Positions 34,534-44,885 are shown, counted from the stretch's first letter. The stretch: DNA of 52,135 nucleotides from Bacteroidales bacterium UBA3143 (GCA_002364735.1 DEZB01000027.1:1-52135); one strand, 5' to 3'. A program made the numbers and translations. Notes: a model not told the origin generated them from the sequence alone.

Positions 34534-37467
34534 TTACATCTGTTTTGCTTTCTCAATCGTAACAGGTCCAATTAATCCAGAAGGTTCTAATGGTATCTCC
34601 TTTCTTGGTCTTCCTCTATAATCATTGATTAAAAGTATATTAGTGGAAGTGTATTGCTTTTTATCACGAAACATTTCATCAGCCGCAACACGATTATACC
34701 ATGAGTTTACAACTTTTACCTGTAAGGTGTTTTCTCCTTGTTTCAACTCGTTGCTGATATCGATCCTGAAAGGTTTTGTCCACAGAACGCCTTTATCAAC
34801 TCCGTTAATAGTAACCTGTGCAATGCCAACGTCTTTCACACTTTCCAACTGCAAAAAGTAATCTTCACCATTCGCAGGTTCGAAATCAATATTAAACACT
34901 TTATTATAAACTGCTGATCCTGAATAATATTTCACACCTTCGTTTGAATGTGTTGTCCAATCAATCAGTTCAGGGAAAACAATACTTTCTGGACCACCCC
35001 ATTTTGTATCGAAGTTTACAACCCATTCCCCATCAATAGTCTCAACGGTTTCAAAATCTGGGTAGTTTTGTTGTTGCGTTCCTTGCATGCTTTTATCAAT
35101 TTTTTTATTGAACACTACCATAATAGATCCGTAAGGCTCAAAAGTTAATGGAACTGTTGTTAGATTATCGGTCTGAGTAAACGATTGGGCTTCTCGTATT
35201 TCTCCAGTTAATGCATCCCACAATTCTGGCTGCAGACCCGAAACACGGAACTGACAATCAATTTTACGTCTTTCGGCAGTTTGATTGGCAACAAAGTATA
35301 CATCTGCTTCACCAATTGTATAGTGTATGTAATCATAATCTTTTTTATTATCACTTCCAAGGACATTGAAATCTGCTGCTACATTTTGTGACAATAGATA
35401 CTCGCTGGGGGTAACTCCCCAAACTATCTTGCCTTTTCCATAATCTCTCTCTCCTTTTTCACTTATATTTTCACCCCATATCTTATTGGATATATCTTTA
35501 AATTGTTTTTGTGCCTTCTCTCCTCCTGATAAACCTACAAATTGTTGAGGATTATCACCAATTACGTGAGCTCCTTGTTTTAAAAGACTTTCCAGTTTTT
35601 TCAAGACATCAAAAGACAACACTTTGTGCCCAGGAAGAACCAAAACGCGATATTCTATACCCCCTGGAACAACTATTTTACCATCTTTCATCTTAAGTTG
35701 TAAAAAAATGGTTTCATCAGTAACATCATAATCAAAATTAGGCGCAACTTCCTGAATATCTGGATGTGTAAAAGGAAATACGTTGGGAACATGATCGCCA
35801 TAATAAAAGAGCACATCAGCTACAAACTTTCCGTTTTGAACAACTGATTGCGTTCTATGGAAATAATCAATAAATGGTCCAGATTGATCCCACCAAGTTA
35901 CTTGCGGGTTCACATGCGTGCCAGCAAAATACTCTTGTCCCGGCAAACCCATTTCAGTTGGAGAAATTGTGAAGGTGTGAAAGTATATACGGTTTACTCC
36001 TGCACACAATTCATGATCAAAACTCGGTTTTTGATCATGCCACAACTCATCATTCCAGTGAGGTCCAATGGTTGTAAAAGCTTCAGCACCTACAATCTTT
36101 TTTCCGTAAATATGAGCGGCTGATGACGCTTGTTTCACAAAGTATCTATGCTCAGGAGTTGGTCTGTGTGGAGAAGGCGACCAAAACTCACTCATAACAA
36201 TATCACTAAACCCATAATTCTTAATTCCATCTAACGGACCTGCATGAGGCCCTGCAGATTCGGGTTGTATTCCGAGATTGTGTTTGTGAGCATACTCCGC
36301 AAAACGTGCATAATGATTATAGGCAACTAAGTCACCCAATGTTTTTCTAAAGTCAGCCAAAAAAGCATTCGTTGTTTTAACATCATTAACTATATAACCT
36401 GCAGATATTGGCAGATAATCCAGCAGATCATAACCACGATAATTTTTAAATTCTTCTGAAAAGTTATCTGTCCAGTTCATACCTCCACATTCCCAACTAT
36501 CAGTTTCCAAAAACTTAAGAGTAGTTCCCACATGATCGCCTAAAGCATCAAAAATAGGTGCAACTACATCGTTCCAGTAGAAGTCAAAAGCATCTTTACT
36601 CATATAATCAAGCACATAACCTTGCCAATCACCACTGGATGTAGAAACACGAGCATCAGTTGAGGTGTATCCAAATCTTAGAATGTCCCACTTTCCATCA
36701 GGTACCTCCCAAGTCAAATTGCCCTCTTCATCCATTTTAGAAGTTAAATTGACAATTTCATCCTTGGATACAACAAAAGTTCCTTCTTTATATTGTGGTC
36801 CATCATTAGTTAATAGGAATCGGGTGTCGGGTGCTGATCCACCAAGTTCTTGAAAACCCAGTTTCAGATTCAGATGAGCTATTGTTTCATCAGATTTATT
36901 CTTGTCGTTTACAGGAATAGCCAAAACAGCTATATCATGATAATAATCATTCCTAATAGGAGGTAAATCTAATTTAATTGTACTTGCATTACCACCTGAG
37001 ACCAAAGTCTCAGAATAAGTAATCTGCTTTGCAGCATGTTGTGGTGTAACACGTGGTCCACCAAGATTCCATCCGCTTTGTATATTAAAGCTCATCGTTA
37101 AACCTAATCTTTTGGCCTCATCCATGGCAAATGCAAACAACTCAATCCATTCATCAGAACCGAACAAGGGTCCTTGAGGTATATCTTTATTACCGCGTTG
37201 ATTATGTCCACCCGCATCAAAAATCATTGCTCCATGAAAATTTCTCGATTTCATGGCTTCTAAATCTTTGGTAATTGCTCCTTTTGTTACATTTCCATTT
37301 AGCCACCACCAATAGCAATTTACGCCATATTCAGAAGGTGGACTCTCAAAGTTATCCTTTATACTTTGGTAGGTAGCATATGAGTTTTCTGCCTGTTTAT
37401 TTTCTGTTTTGCAGCTAATTAGCATAAAAAACAGTATAAATAAGTAAGCACTTAAAGTTTTTGTCAT
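34534..37467 (-). CDS. GH106-type alpha-L-rhamnosidase (lipoprotein), copy 1
   Basis: Large secreted glycosidase of the GH106 type, about 977 aa. The chosen ATG gives the lipoprotein signal MTKTLSAYLFILFFMLISC; an earlier in-frame ATG at 37485 would overlap the isomerase stop. Blocks typical of the family are YWWWLNGNVTKGAITKDLE, SGWNLGGPRVTPQHAAKQI, KFLETDSWECGGMNWT, IQPESAGPHAGPLDGI and KIVGAEAFTTIGPHWN, with acidic residues in position for catalysis. The C-terminal jelly-roll (FDTKWGGPESIVFPELIDW, INGVDKGVLWTKPFRIDIS) is shared with copy 2 at 38927-41944. It follows the isomerase-like gene by 11 bp. Rhamnose specificity is inferred from the family. Confidence 0.87.
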   Translation of the reverse strand: MTKTLSAYLFILFFMLISCKTENKQAENSYATYQSIKDNFESPPSEYGVNCYWWWLNGNVTKGAITKDLEAMKSRNFHGAMIFDAGGHNQRGNKDIPQGPLFGSDEWIELFAFAMDEAKRLGLTMSFNIQSGWNLGGPRVTPQHAAKQITYSETLVSGGNASTIKLDLPPIRNDYYHDIAVLAIPVNDKNKSDETIAHLNLKLGFQELGGSAPDTRFLLTNDGPQYKEGTFVVSKDEIVNLTSKMDEEGNLTWEVPDGKWDILRFGYTSTDARVSTSSGDWQGYVLDYMSKDAFDFYWNDVVAPIFDALGDHVGTTLKFLETDSWECGGMNWTDNFSEEFKNYRGYDLLDYLPISAGYIVNDVKTTNAFLADFRKTLGDLVAYNHYARFAEYAHKHNLGIQPESAGPHAGPLDGIKNYGFSDIVMSEFWSPSPHRPTPEHRYFVKQASSAAHIYGKKIVGAEAFTTIGPHWNDELWHDQKPSFDHELCAGVNRIYFHTFTISPTEMGLPGQEYFAGTHVNPQVTWWDQSGPFIDYFHRTQSVVQNGKFVADVLFYYGDHVPNVFPFTHPDIQEVAPNFDYDVTDETIFLQLKMKDGKIVVPGGIEYRVLVLPGHKVLSFDVLKKLESLLKQGAHVIGDNPQQFVGLSGGEKAQKQFKDISNKIWGENISEKGERDYGKGKIVWGVTPSEYLLSQNVAADFNVLGSDNKKDYDYIHYTIGEADVYFVANQTAERRKIDCQFRVSGLQPELWDALTGEIREAQSFTQTDNLTTVPLTFEPYGSIMVVFNKKIDKSMQGTQQQNYPDFETVETIDGEWVVNFDTKWGGPESIVFPELIDWTTHSNEGVKYYSGSAVYNKVFNIDFEPANGEDYFLQLESVKDVGIAQVTINGVDKGVLWTKPFRIDISNELKQGENTLQVKVVNSWYNRVAADEMFRDKKQYTSTNILLINDYRGRPRKEIPLEPSGLIGPVTIEKAKQM

Positions 37468-37478
37468 TATCTTATTAT

Positions 37479-38891
37479 TTAACAAATTTGTATTACATCA
37501 ATTTCTATCAATTGTCCCAGTTTTTTTATCTTATCGGCAATGTGTCCTAAACCAATGGCGCAATGATGTGCAGGGCCTTGTTTTGACCATTTATTTAAAA
37601 ATTCTTTTGCTCCTATGGGAAAGTGGTAGCGACTATTGGTGTTTCCTGTTTCCAAAATAGGTCCAACAACTGATTCACCTTCTGCAACTAACATAAACAG
37701 CCCATTCTCTCCCTCGGCTATGGTTAGCAAAGTTACAGGTCCGTTTTTCACATTCATCTGAATAGATAGCCCTTTACCAGGCTTTCCGTGATAAACGGTA
37801 AGAGGCACCAATTTAACCTTTTCTTCTGCAATAGCAAAATGCGCAGGACCATCGTGACCTAAATAAATCACATCGTCCTTAAAGTCCATTAAATAGAATT
37901 CAGAGAATGATCCACCCACACCAAACTCTGCCATAATCTTCATTGCTTGTGCAGTTTTCACTTCATACTCACCTGCCACTGGAATATCTTTACCTGTCAA
38001 AAGCGTGTTGCCAGCAATAACCGATGTCACAATGTTTTCATATTCATTTCCAGTCTGCCCTTCATAGTAATAAGCCAAAGCTCCAAGATTATGTTTTTCT
38101 ATTAGTTTATCTAAAGCGACAGACGTCTTTGCAGCTCGTTCTAATTCGCCTAATTCACATTCAGTTGAAACATTGAAAGTGGTTCTAAACTCTTGTATTT
38201 TTTCTTCAATTTCTGAAGCACTTACCTCGTCACGGTACTTTTTCAACTCACACATTTCAACCATTTCAAAGTGAGTGCCAAATGTCGCACTTTGAAGTGT
38301 TAGATCGGTGTAAACATCTAACATACCTCCATAATAATGCCCCAATAAACCCATCCGATTATTTCGCATAGCAACAGCCACTTTAGCTGCTTCTGTCCAA
38401 TCTTCAATTTCAGCCCAAGCAGTTTCATCATCTAAGTATCCAGTAACAAAATCATAACGAATATTAGAGCGATTGAATACATTTGCTATCTCGGGAAGCG
38501 ACACTGCTTGACAATGCTCCAACCAAACGCCTGTCATTTTACCTCTATCACCCAGTTTATTAAAAGCTTCGTAATTTAATTGAGCTACAGGTTGAAGATT
38601 AAGAATAACAACAGGCACTTTTATTTTCTGTACAACAGGAAGGACAGTTGATGAAAGTGCATAAGTAGAGATATATAAAAATACAACTTCTACATCATTC
38701 ACTTTTAAAAGATCTGCTGCGGCCCTTGCTTTTTTAACATTATCCACCATTCCAGCATCTACCACTTCAACGCCAAAACTTTCTATTTTAGTTTTGATTT
38801 TATATTGATGTTTCTTGATATTATCGAGCAACCCTTCAAACTGTCCCCAATATGTATCTAAGCCTATTCCAAATAATCCAACTTTAGTCAT
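37479..38891 (-). CDS. L-fucose/L-arabinose isomerase-family protein
   Basis: A roughly 470-aa cytosolic ketol-isomerase-type protein. The fold and likely metal ligands of L-arabinose/L-fucose isomerases are seen: ALAYYYEGQTGNEYE (Glu), GGSFSEFYLMDFKDD (Glu), YLGHDGPAHFAIA (His) and GPAHHCAIGLGH (His). N-terminal MTKVGLFGIGLDTYW fits family members; an upstream in-frame ATG at 38915 is possible. It lacks a signal peptide, unlike its secreted neighbours, and would act on a monosaccharide released by the GH106 or GH29 enzymes. Which aldose it takes (fucose, rhamnose, arabinose or other) is not evident. Confidence 0.82.
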   Translation of the reverse strand: MTKVGLFGIGLDTYWGQFEGLLDNIKKHQYKIKTKIESFGVEVVDAGMVDNVKKARAAADLLKVNDVEVVFLYISTYALSSTVLPVVQKIKVPVVILNLQPVAQLNYEAFNKLGDRGKMTGVWLEHCQAVSLPEIANVFNRSNIRYDFVTGYLDDETAWAEIEDWTEAAKVAVAMRNNRMGLLGHYYGGMLDVYTDLTLQSATFGTHFEMVEMCELKKYRDEVSASEIEEKIQEFRTTFNVSTECELGELERAAKTSVALDKLIEKHNLGALAYYYEGQTGNEYENIVTSVIAGNTLLTGKDIPVAGEYEVKTAQAMKIMAEFGVGGSFSEFYLMDFKDDVIYLGHDGPAHFAIAEEKVKLVPLTVYHGKPGKGLSIQMNVKNGPVTLLTIAEGENGLFMLVAEGESVVGPILETGNTNSRYHFPIGAKEFLNKWSKQGPAHHCAIGLGHIADKIKKLGQLIEIDVIQIC

Positions 38892-38926
38892 TATTCTATT
38901 ATTATTAGTTATCAATTAATTTGTGC

Positions 38927-41900
38927 TTATTGTAAAGTTACTGGCCCAAGTAAACCTGAAGAAAGGGGTTCAGTAAAATTAAAAGATCCCATTGCAGTCT
39001 CTGTAGTAAATGTATACCGACCAGTAGAATATTCTTTTCCGCCCAATAACCCATCTTTAAATTTAACAGTGCGAACATTTGCATCTGGCTCTTGCTGGTC
39101 GCCCAGCAATCTATTTATCCAACGGTTTGCTACTTCTATTTCAAGTATGTTTTCACCCTCAACGACAGCTTCCGACACATCAATTCGCCAAGGTGCGCAC
39201 CATATTACGCCCAAGTCTCTCCCGTTCATCATAACCCTTGCCATATCTTGCACTTCACCCAAGTCTAAGTAAAGCGCTCCGCTTTTGAATTGAGAACTTT
39301 CTAATGTGAATTTCTTTGTGTATTTAGCAATTCCTGAATAATATTTTATTCCTCTCATTTCATGTTCAGTCCAATCCTGTAAACGCTCAAATTCAATATT
39401 TTCAGGTCCTCCCCATTTAGGATCGAATGACACTTCCCATGCACCATTGAGCGTTTTTATTTCACTAAAAACTGGAAAGTTCGCAGTTCTTTCGTCAGAT
39501 GAATGCTTGACGCTTTTTTTATTTTTGGAGAAAACAACAAAAAAGCTTTCATAAGGATGGAATTCTAAGGGTATAGTTGTGGTTCCGTTTCCGTTTTCAA
39601 TTTTATAATCAATAAGTTTTCTTGTTTCAGCAGTTGTTCCAATCCATATCTCTGGCTCACCTATAGCACGAAAGGTGCATTCAGTGGTTTGATAAGAGTC
39701 CGTCCTGTTAGCGACGAAGTAAATATCTTTATCTGCTGTCTTGCGGTGCCCATATCTAATTGTCTGGTTCGCAGATGAAAAATCCTCACCGATGTTTATT
39801 TGAGATAAAAGTTGAGCTGTATGTTTGTAAGTTGGATAAAGAGATACAGAATCATGATTATTAAGTTCCCCACCCCAATATATAGTACCTTTACCATATT
39901 TTCTTTCACTCATTTGATTAGGCACATTTAACGAACCCCATAATTTTTCAGACATTGTCCTTACTTGATGATCGCAATCTGGATAGTTTACCAAGCTTGG
40001 TGATTTTAGAGGTGGTTGGCCAATTATTTTTGCTCCTTTTTCTACTAACGAACTAATTTTTTCAAGTAACTGTGGTGTCATTGTTTTAAAATTTGGCAAC
40101 ACCATTATTTCGTAAGAAGTAGCACCGGGAAATATTATTTTACCATTTTCCACATCTGCCTTTTCCATGAGCATTAATGGTGAACAACCATCAAAACTAT
40201 ATCCTTTCTTGTCAGGGATACTACCATTTTCTTCGAGCGCATCTTTAGGGGCAGTAAAAACCATTGGTGCACCTTCGGGTGTAAGGTAGAGAATATCAGA
40301 CACTGCCTGTCCCTGCTGCATCATATGTGAGCATCGACTGATGTATGCATGATAAGCATTTACCATTGGCCACCATGTTTGACCTCTATCCCAATGAACT
40401 CCATATTGCCCCATGGTCATTCCTGGTCGAAACTCATCTCCTAAGGGTTTATGTGCAAACGTGTGATAAACAAATCTGTTTATACCCATAGCCAATGCCC
40501 AATCGCTTTGATCTTTCATAGACCAAGGATATTCCTGCCATGCTTGGCTGTTATTTGAAGTAAAAACTTCAGCTCCTACAACAGGTGCGCCTTTAATATG
40601 TGCAATAGAAGTAGCTTCAATAACTGCATAATGTGTGTCGAAGCCAAACTGTTTGCTCCAGAATTCAGCCATAATAACATCGGCCACCGCACCCAAATCT
40701 AAATCACCTGCAAAGTTCATGTCATAAGGTTCAATGGTCAACTCCAGCCCGTTCCGATGGGCGTATGTTTTAGCAAATCCAGCATGGTTTTCTAAAACCA
40801 AGTCTTGACAAGTACGGCGAAGGTCCCATAAAAAACGTTCGCTTATTTCTACACTCTCAACTACCCGACCAGCGTAAGTTAAGAAATAAGGTTCGGGATT
40901 GTAGCCCCGTCGCTTTTTAAACTCTTCAACAATGTTTTCGGTCCAGTTTTGAGAACCACTCTCCCAGCTATCCATGTGAAAACCTGTCCAACCAACCCCT
41001 TTTTTGCGAGGTGAGGTTTTCTCTAATAAAATATCGGTATAATTACTCAAATGATTTTTAAAAGCAATAGAATCCAACTTATTCGATTCAAGCCCAACAC
41101 CTGGTTCGGGTGCGGGACGTGAGCTTGCACCCGTAACCCTTACTCCCGACCTCAGAATGGTCCAATTGCCTGCTGGAGCATCCCAAACTAATTGTCCCTT
41201 TTCATCCATGAATTGCGAAACATCGATAATTTCATCGTGTGTAAGAATCAAAGCTTCGTCTATTTCGGGAAATTCTGCTGGTGCAGGTAAGTGTGTTTTT
41301 ACATTTGGATAGGATGATATAGGATATCTCTCATAAAAAGCTTTTTCGTTAATATATTCAATTGTGGGTTTTGCACTTTTAGGTATTGCAAGTACTGCCA
41401 CATCTTTGTAATATTGATTCTTCATATTATGCCATGGTGTACTCCTTTGCTCAGGTATGGGAAGTTCTATCGTTAAACTCTTACCACCCACAACATCGGT
41501 CTCACTAAACACTAAATGTTGCATCGACTCTTCTGGTTGTACCCATGGGCCTCCACTTCCACACCAACCAGGACCTGCACCCATCAATATTTTTATATCC
41601 AGCCGCTCAGCCTCTCTAACAGCGTGAACAAATAAATTTTGCCATTCTTCGCTCATAAAATCTACATTCCCGCGAGGAACGCCAATTCCTACTTCAAGAA
41701 ATATTAAATTGGAAATCCCAGCTTCTTTCATTGACTCGAGGTCCTTGGTCATCTCATTGCGAGAAAGATTTCCGTCCATGAAATACCAATAAACGCCAGG
41801 TTTTGCAGTGTCGGGAGGATTTTTAAAGTCCTCTTTAAGCTGGTCAATAGAAGTAGTAGTGCAACTCAGCATAATTAATACAAGGATAGGTAAGAATGCT

Positions 41901-41944
41901 GATAGAATAGAAAATTCGCTTTTATCCCCTTTTGATATTTTCAT
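38927..41944 (-). CDS. GH106-type alpha-L-rhamnosidase (lipoprotein), copy 2
   Basis: A 1005-aa secreted paralogue of the gene at 34534. A lipobox LIMLSC is followed by the GH106 core: GVYWYFMDGNLSRNEMTKDL, GAGPGWCGSGGPWVQPEES, GFHMDSWESGSQNWTENIV, LTIEPYDMNFAGDLD, VVGAEVFTSNNSQ, YHTFAHKPLGDEFRPG. The jelly-roll end (SFDPKWGGPENIEFERLQDW, MNGRDLGVIWCAPWRIDVS) is like copy 1. It is the first gene of the unit rhamnosidase / isomerase / rhamnosidase / sulfatase. Two GH106 copies with diverged cores suggest two different rhamnosyl linkages. Family confident, linkage unknown. Confidence 0.87.
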   Translation of the reverse strand: MKISKGDKSEFSILSAFLPILVLIMLSCTTTSIDQLKEDFKNPPDTAKPGVYWYFMDGNLSRNEMTKDLESMKEAGISNLIFLEVGIGVPRGNVDFMSEEWQNLFVHAVREAERLDIKILMGAGPGWCGSGGPWVQPEESMQHLVFSETDVVGGKSLTIELPIPEQRSTPWHNMKNQYYKDVAVLAIPKSAKPTIEYINEKAFYERYPISSYPNVKTHLPAPAEFPEIDEALILTHDEIIDVSQFMDEKGQLVWDAPAGNWTILRSGVRVTGASSRPAPEPGVGLESNKLDSIAFKNHLSNYTDILLEKTSPRKKGVGWTGFHMDSWESGSQNWTENIVEEFKKRRGYNPEPYFLTYAGRVVESVEISERFLWDLRRTCQDLVLENHAGFAKTYAHRNGLELTIEPYDMNFAGDLDLGAVADVIMAEFWSKQFGFDTHYAVIEATSIAHIKGAPVVGAEVFTSNNSQAWQEYPWSMKDQSDWALAMGINRFVYHTFAHKPLGDEFRPGMTMGQYGVHWDRGQTWWPMVNAYHAYISRCSHMMQQGQAVSDILYLTPEGAPMVFTAPKDALEENGSIPDKKGYSFDGCSPLMLMEKADVENGKIIFPGATSYEIMVLPNFKTMTPQLLEKISSLVEKGAKIIGQPPLKSPSLVNYPDCDHQVRTMSEKLWGSLNVPNQMSERKYGKGTIYWGGELNNHDSVSLYPTYKHTAQLLSQINIGEDFSSANQTIRYGHRKTADKDIYFVANRTDSYQTTECTFRAIGEPEIWIGTTAETRKLIDYKIENGNGTTTIPLEFHPYESFFVVFSKNKKSVKHSSDERTANFPVFSEIKTLNGAWEVSFDPKWGGPENIEFERLQDWTEHEMRGIKYYSGIAKYTKKFTLESSQFKSGALYLDLGEVQDMARVMMNGRDLGVIWCAPWRIDVSEAVVEGENILEIEVANRWINRLLGDQQEPDANVRTVKFKDGLLGGKEYSTGRYTFTTETAMGSFNFTEPLSSGLLGPVTLQ

Positions 41945-42602
41945 AGTTATATAGTTATTTCTCCGTAATTTATCTATATAATTTTTTGATCATCTGTTTT
42001 TATTTCACATCTTGAAATTTTAAGATCCTTACTACTTTGCCGTCTTATCTATTGTGCAGTATTTTCATATAAGGACTTCCTTTAAATTTGAATTTATTCG
42101 CCGCTAAACATAGAGTAAATTTTGATGTATTGGTTCATCTATTTGATAAATAAAATATAAAATATGACATTTAACTTTATTTTTGTATATTGTTTTTTAC
42201 GCCAAAAAATGTTGAATAAAAATACATTTACTAATAATATGAAGATGAGATTATAATGATATAAACCATTATATAAAAATTAAAGGGTTGTTTATAGGGA
42301 TAAACAGACAGCAAAACTTATTCTAAATTTAGACAAACTTAAATTAGAACTTGATGTATAAATTCTCATTTGATTTTATGTATAAGTATAGCCACAGTCT
42401 ACAATATATCTCACTTTACTTTACCCCTTGAATATTTTTTTGTATATTGCATTCATCCTTCAAACTTTTTACAATTAGAGTTTGTTAAAGGATAGTATCT
42501 ACAATCTATGTCAAAACGGCTACATATTTTTTTGGGCAGTGATGCTCAAAGACAGAATGCGCCGCATGAATACAATCACTCTTAATAACAAAAAAACAAA
42601 AT
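41945..42602. other. Divergent intergenic region (GH106 / GT4)
   Basis: 658 bp of AT-rich DNA between the divergent rhamnosidase and glycosyltransferase genes. It contains the dyad GTTTAT-aggg-ATAAAC (42290-42305) identical in its 14-bp core to the site at 32406. Short unsupported frames (such as at 42482) are present but not convincing. Confidence 0.55.
42291..42304. promoter_or_regulatory. TTTATCCCTATAAA-type operator, second copy
   Basis: The plus strand reads TTTATAGGGATAAA, the exact reverse complement of the site at 32406-32419. On the minus strand, 8 bp further on, TAATTTTT (42282-42275) approximates a -7 element, so the layout resembles that upstream of the sulfatase-GH3 unit. It may control the GH106 unit and possibly the divergent GT4 operon. 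Confidence 0.5.
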
Positions 42603-44885
42603 ATGAAAAATGCTTACATCGCTACTTATCCTCCCCGTCAATGCGGAATAGGAACTTTTACGCAGAATTTATTTAACTCGATGATTGCATCGAAAGAAAA
42701 TGATTCGGACGATAGAAATAGTTTTATTGTTGCCATGGATGACCCCAATGAAAAGCTAACTTATCCAGAAGAAGTTAAGCTGACTATAAGACAAGAAGTA
42801 CAAGAGGACTATCGCGCTGCTGCTAAGTACATCAACGTTAGTGGAGCTGATAGTTGTATATTACAACACGAGTTTGGTATTTTCGGTGGTCAAGATGGTG
42901 TTTATATCCTCCCCCTGCTGCACGAATTGGAAATACCTTTAATAGTCACCCTACATACTGTAATGCAAAACCCATCGAACAATCAAAGGGAGGTATTACA
43001 GACAATATGTCGTATGGCCAATCGTGTTGTAGTGATGAGCCATAAAGCTATTGAGATGTTAGTTGACATTTACGAAATCCCTCGTAATAAAATAGCTTAT
43101 ATAGAACATGGTGTTCCAGATATACAATATGACCAAGAGAAAGTTAAAACAGAATTTAAACTTGACAATCGTAAAGTCTTACTCACATTTGGTTTTGTAG
43201 GTAGGAATAAAGGTATTGAGAGTGCTATAAAAGCATTACCAAAAGTAGTTGAAAAACATCCTGAACTTGTTTACATTGTATTAGGGAAAACGCATCCAAA
43301 TGTGATAAAACACGTTGGAGAAGAATATCGACTTTCACTGATTCAATTAATAGAAGACTTACACTTAGAAAAAAATGTAATTCTTATTAATGAATTTACA
43401 ACCCAAAAACAACTTTTCAAGTATCTATACGCCTCCGACATATATATAACTCCTTATTTAAATGAAGCACAGATAACAAGTGGAACACTTTCATATGCTG
43501 TAGGCGTAGGTTCGGCAGTTATTTCCACTCCCTATTGGCATGCAACAGAATTATTAAGTGAAGGAAGAGGAGTATTGATAGATTTTGGCAATACAGATCA
43601 GCTATCTGATGCATTAATTGACCTACTGGATCATCCTGAGAAAAGAGTAGAGATTAGACGAAGAGCACGTGAACATGGTCTTAAAATTACTTGGCCAAAA
43701 ATTGGCAAAATATACAATGAAGTAGTAGAAGAAGTAGTTGAAGAAAAAGTAAAAATTGAAAATAAAGAAGAAGCTCCATTTGATATTTCTCTATTGCCTG
43801 AGTTTTCTATGAAACAGATCAGAAGACTTACCGATGATACGGGTATTATTCAACATGCCATTTTTGGAATTCCAAATCTCAAAGAAGGATATTGTTTGTG
43901 CGATAATTCACGAGCATTACTATTAGCGTTGATGTCGTATAGAATAAAAAAAGATAAATCCTCACTCAAGCTCATTCCAGTTTATTTAAGCTATATCCAC
44001 TATATGCAAAACGAGGATGGTAATTTCAGAAATTTCTTAAGCTTTAGTCGACAATATTTGGACGAAGTGGGCTCGGAGGACTCTTTTGGGCGCACAATAT
44101 GGGCAATAGGTTATTTGCTTAACTATCCACCAAATAATTCATACTGTCAGATTGGACAGCTCATATTTGACAAAGCCAAACCCCATTTTGATAATTTACA
44201 ATCAATCAGGAGTATTGCTAATACAATAATCGGCATTAGCTATTACTTAAGGAACAACATGTCTGATGATGCCATGATTGAAAAATTAAGAGAACTCACG
44301 TATAAACTTATTGATCATTACAATATAAACAATCATGACGGCTGGCATTGGTATGAGGCTCTGTTAGCTTATGACAACGCCATCCTTCCGCTCGCAATGC
44401 TTCATGCTACAAGCATATTGAATGAGGAAAAAATTAGAAAAGTTGCTTTTAAAACAATGGACTTCTTAGTTGATCATACCATGAAAGATGGTTATTTATC
44501 CATTATTGGTAATGAAGAGTGGTTCATGAAAGATGGTGAACGATCAGTTTTTGCACAACAGCCTGTCGATGCAATGGGTATGGTACTGATGTTTAGACAA
44601 GCATACAATATAACAGGAGACAAGTCCTATCTGACCAAACTGTATAAATCATTTAGATGGTTCTTGGGTGAAAATGATCTAAGGATAAGTCTTTACAATC
44701 ACGACACACAAGGATGTTGTGACGGAATAGAAAGTTATGGTATAAATCAAAACCAAGGTGCCGAAAGCACAATCGCTTACTTAGTTTCATACCTTAATGT
44801 ACTAAAAGCCCATGAAGACTATTACCGAAAAGATAAGAGAATAAAAAAACAAGAAAATTATGATAGTAAAACGATATTCAGGTAA
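42603..44885 (+). CDS. GT4-like glycosyltransferase with C-terminal all-helical domain
   Basis: A 760-aa cytosolic protein. Residues 1-390 form a GT-B fold typical of GT4: MKNAYIATYPPRQCGIGTFT, QHEFGIFGGQDGVYI, VVVMSHKAIEMLVDIYEIP, LLTFGFVGRNKGIESAIKAL and YITPYLNEAQITSGTLSYAV. The usual E-x7-E donor-site motif is altered: Glu288 is present but the second position is Leu296. Residues from about 410 to 750 resemble an (alpha/alpha) toroid (SFGRTIWAIGYLL, GWHWYEALLAYDNAILPLAM, SVFAQQPVDAMGMVLMFRQA). It overlaps the first GH130 gene by 26 bp. This arrangement suggests mannoside synthesis coupled to phosphorolysis, but donor and acceptor are not known. Confidence 0.85.
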   Translation: MKNAYIATYPPRQCGIGTFTQNLFNSMIASKENDSDDRNSFIVAMDDPNEKLTYPEEVKLTIRQEVQEDYRAAAKYINVSGADSCILQHEFGIFGGQDGVYILPLLHELEIPLIVTLHTVMQNPSNNQREVLQTICRMANRVVVMSHKAIEMLVDIYEIPRNKIAYIEHGVPDIQYDQEKVKTEFKLDNRKVLLTFGFVGRNKGIESAIKALPKVVEKHPELVYIVLGKTHPNVIKHVGEEYRLSLIQLIEDLHLEKNVILINEFTTQKQLFKYLYASDIYITPYLNEAQITSGTLSYAVGVGSAVISTPYWHATELLSEGRGVLIDFGNTDQLSDALIDLLDHPEKRVEIRRRAREHGLKITWPKIGKIYNEVVEEVVEEKVKIENKEEAPFDISLLPEFSMKQIRRLTDDTGIIQHAIFGIPNLKEGYCLCDNSRALLLALMSYRIKKDKSSLKLIPVYLSYIHYMQNEDGNFRNFLSFSRQYLDEVGSEDSFGRTIWAIGYLLNYPPNNSYCQIGQLIFDKAKPHFDNLQSIRSIANTIIGISYYLRNNMSDDAMIEKLRELTYKLIDHYNINNHDGWHWYEALLAYDNAILPLAMLHATSILNEEKIRKVAFKTMDFLVDHTMKDGYLSIIGNEEWFMKDGERSVFAQQPVDAMGMVLMFRQAYNITGDKSYLTKLYKSFRWFLGENDLRISLYNHDTQGCCDGIESYGINQNQGAESTIAYLVSYLNVLKAHEDYYRKDKRIKKQENYDSKTIFR

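Noticed and set aside
42482..42676. Small 64-codon frame before the GT4 gene
   Set aside because: It runs into the GT4 coding region in another frame, has no recognisable features and lies in the promoter region.
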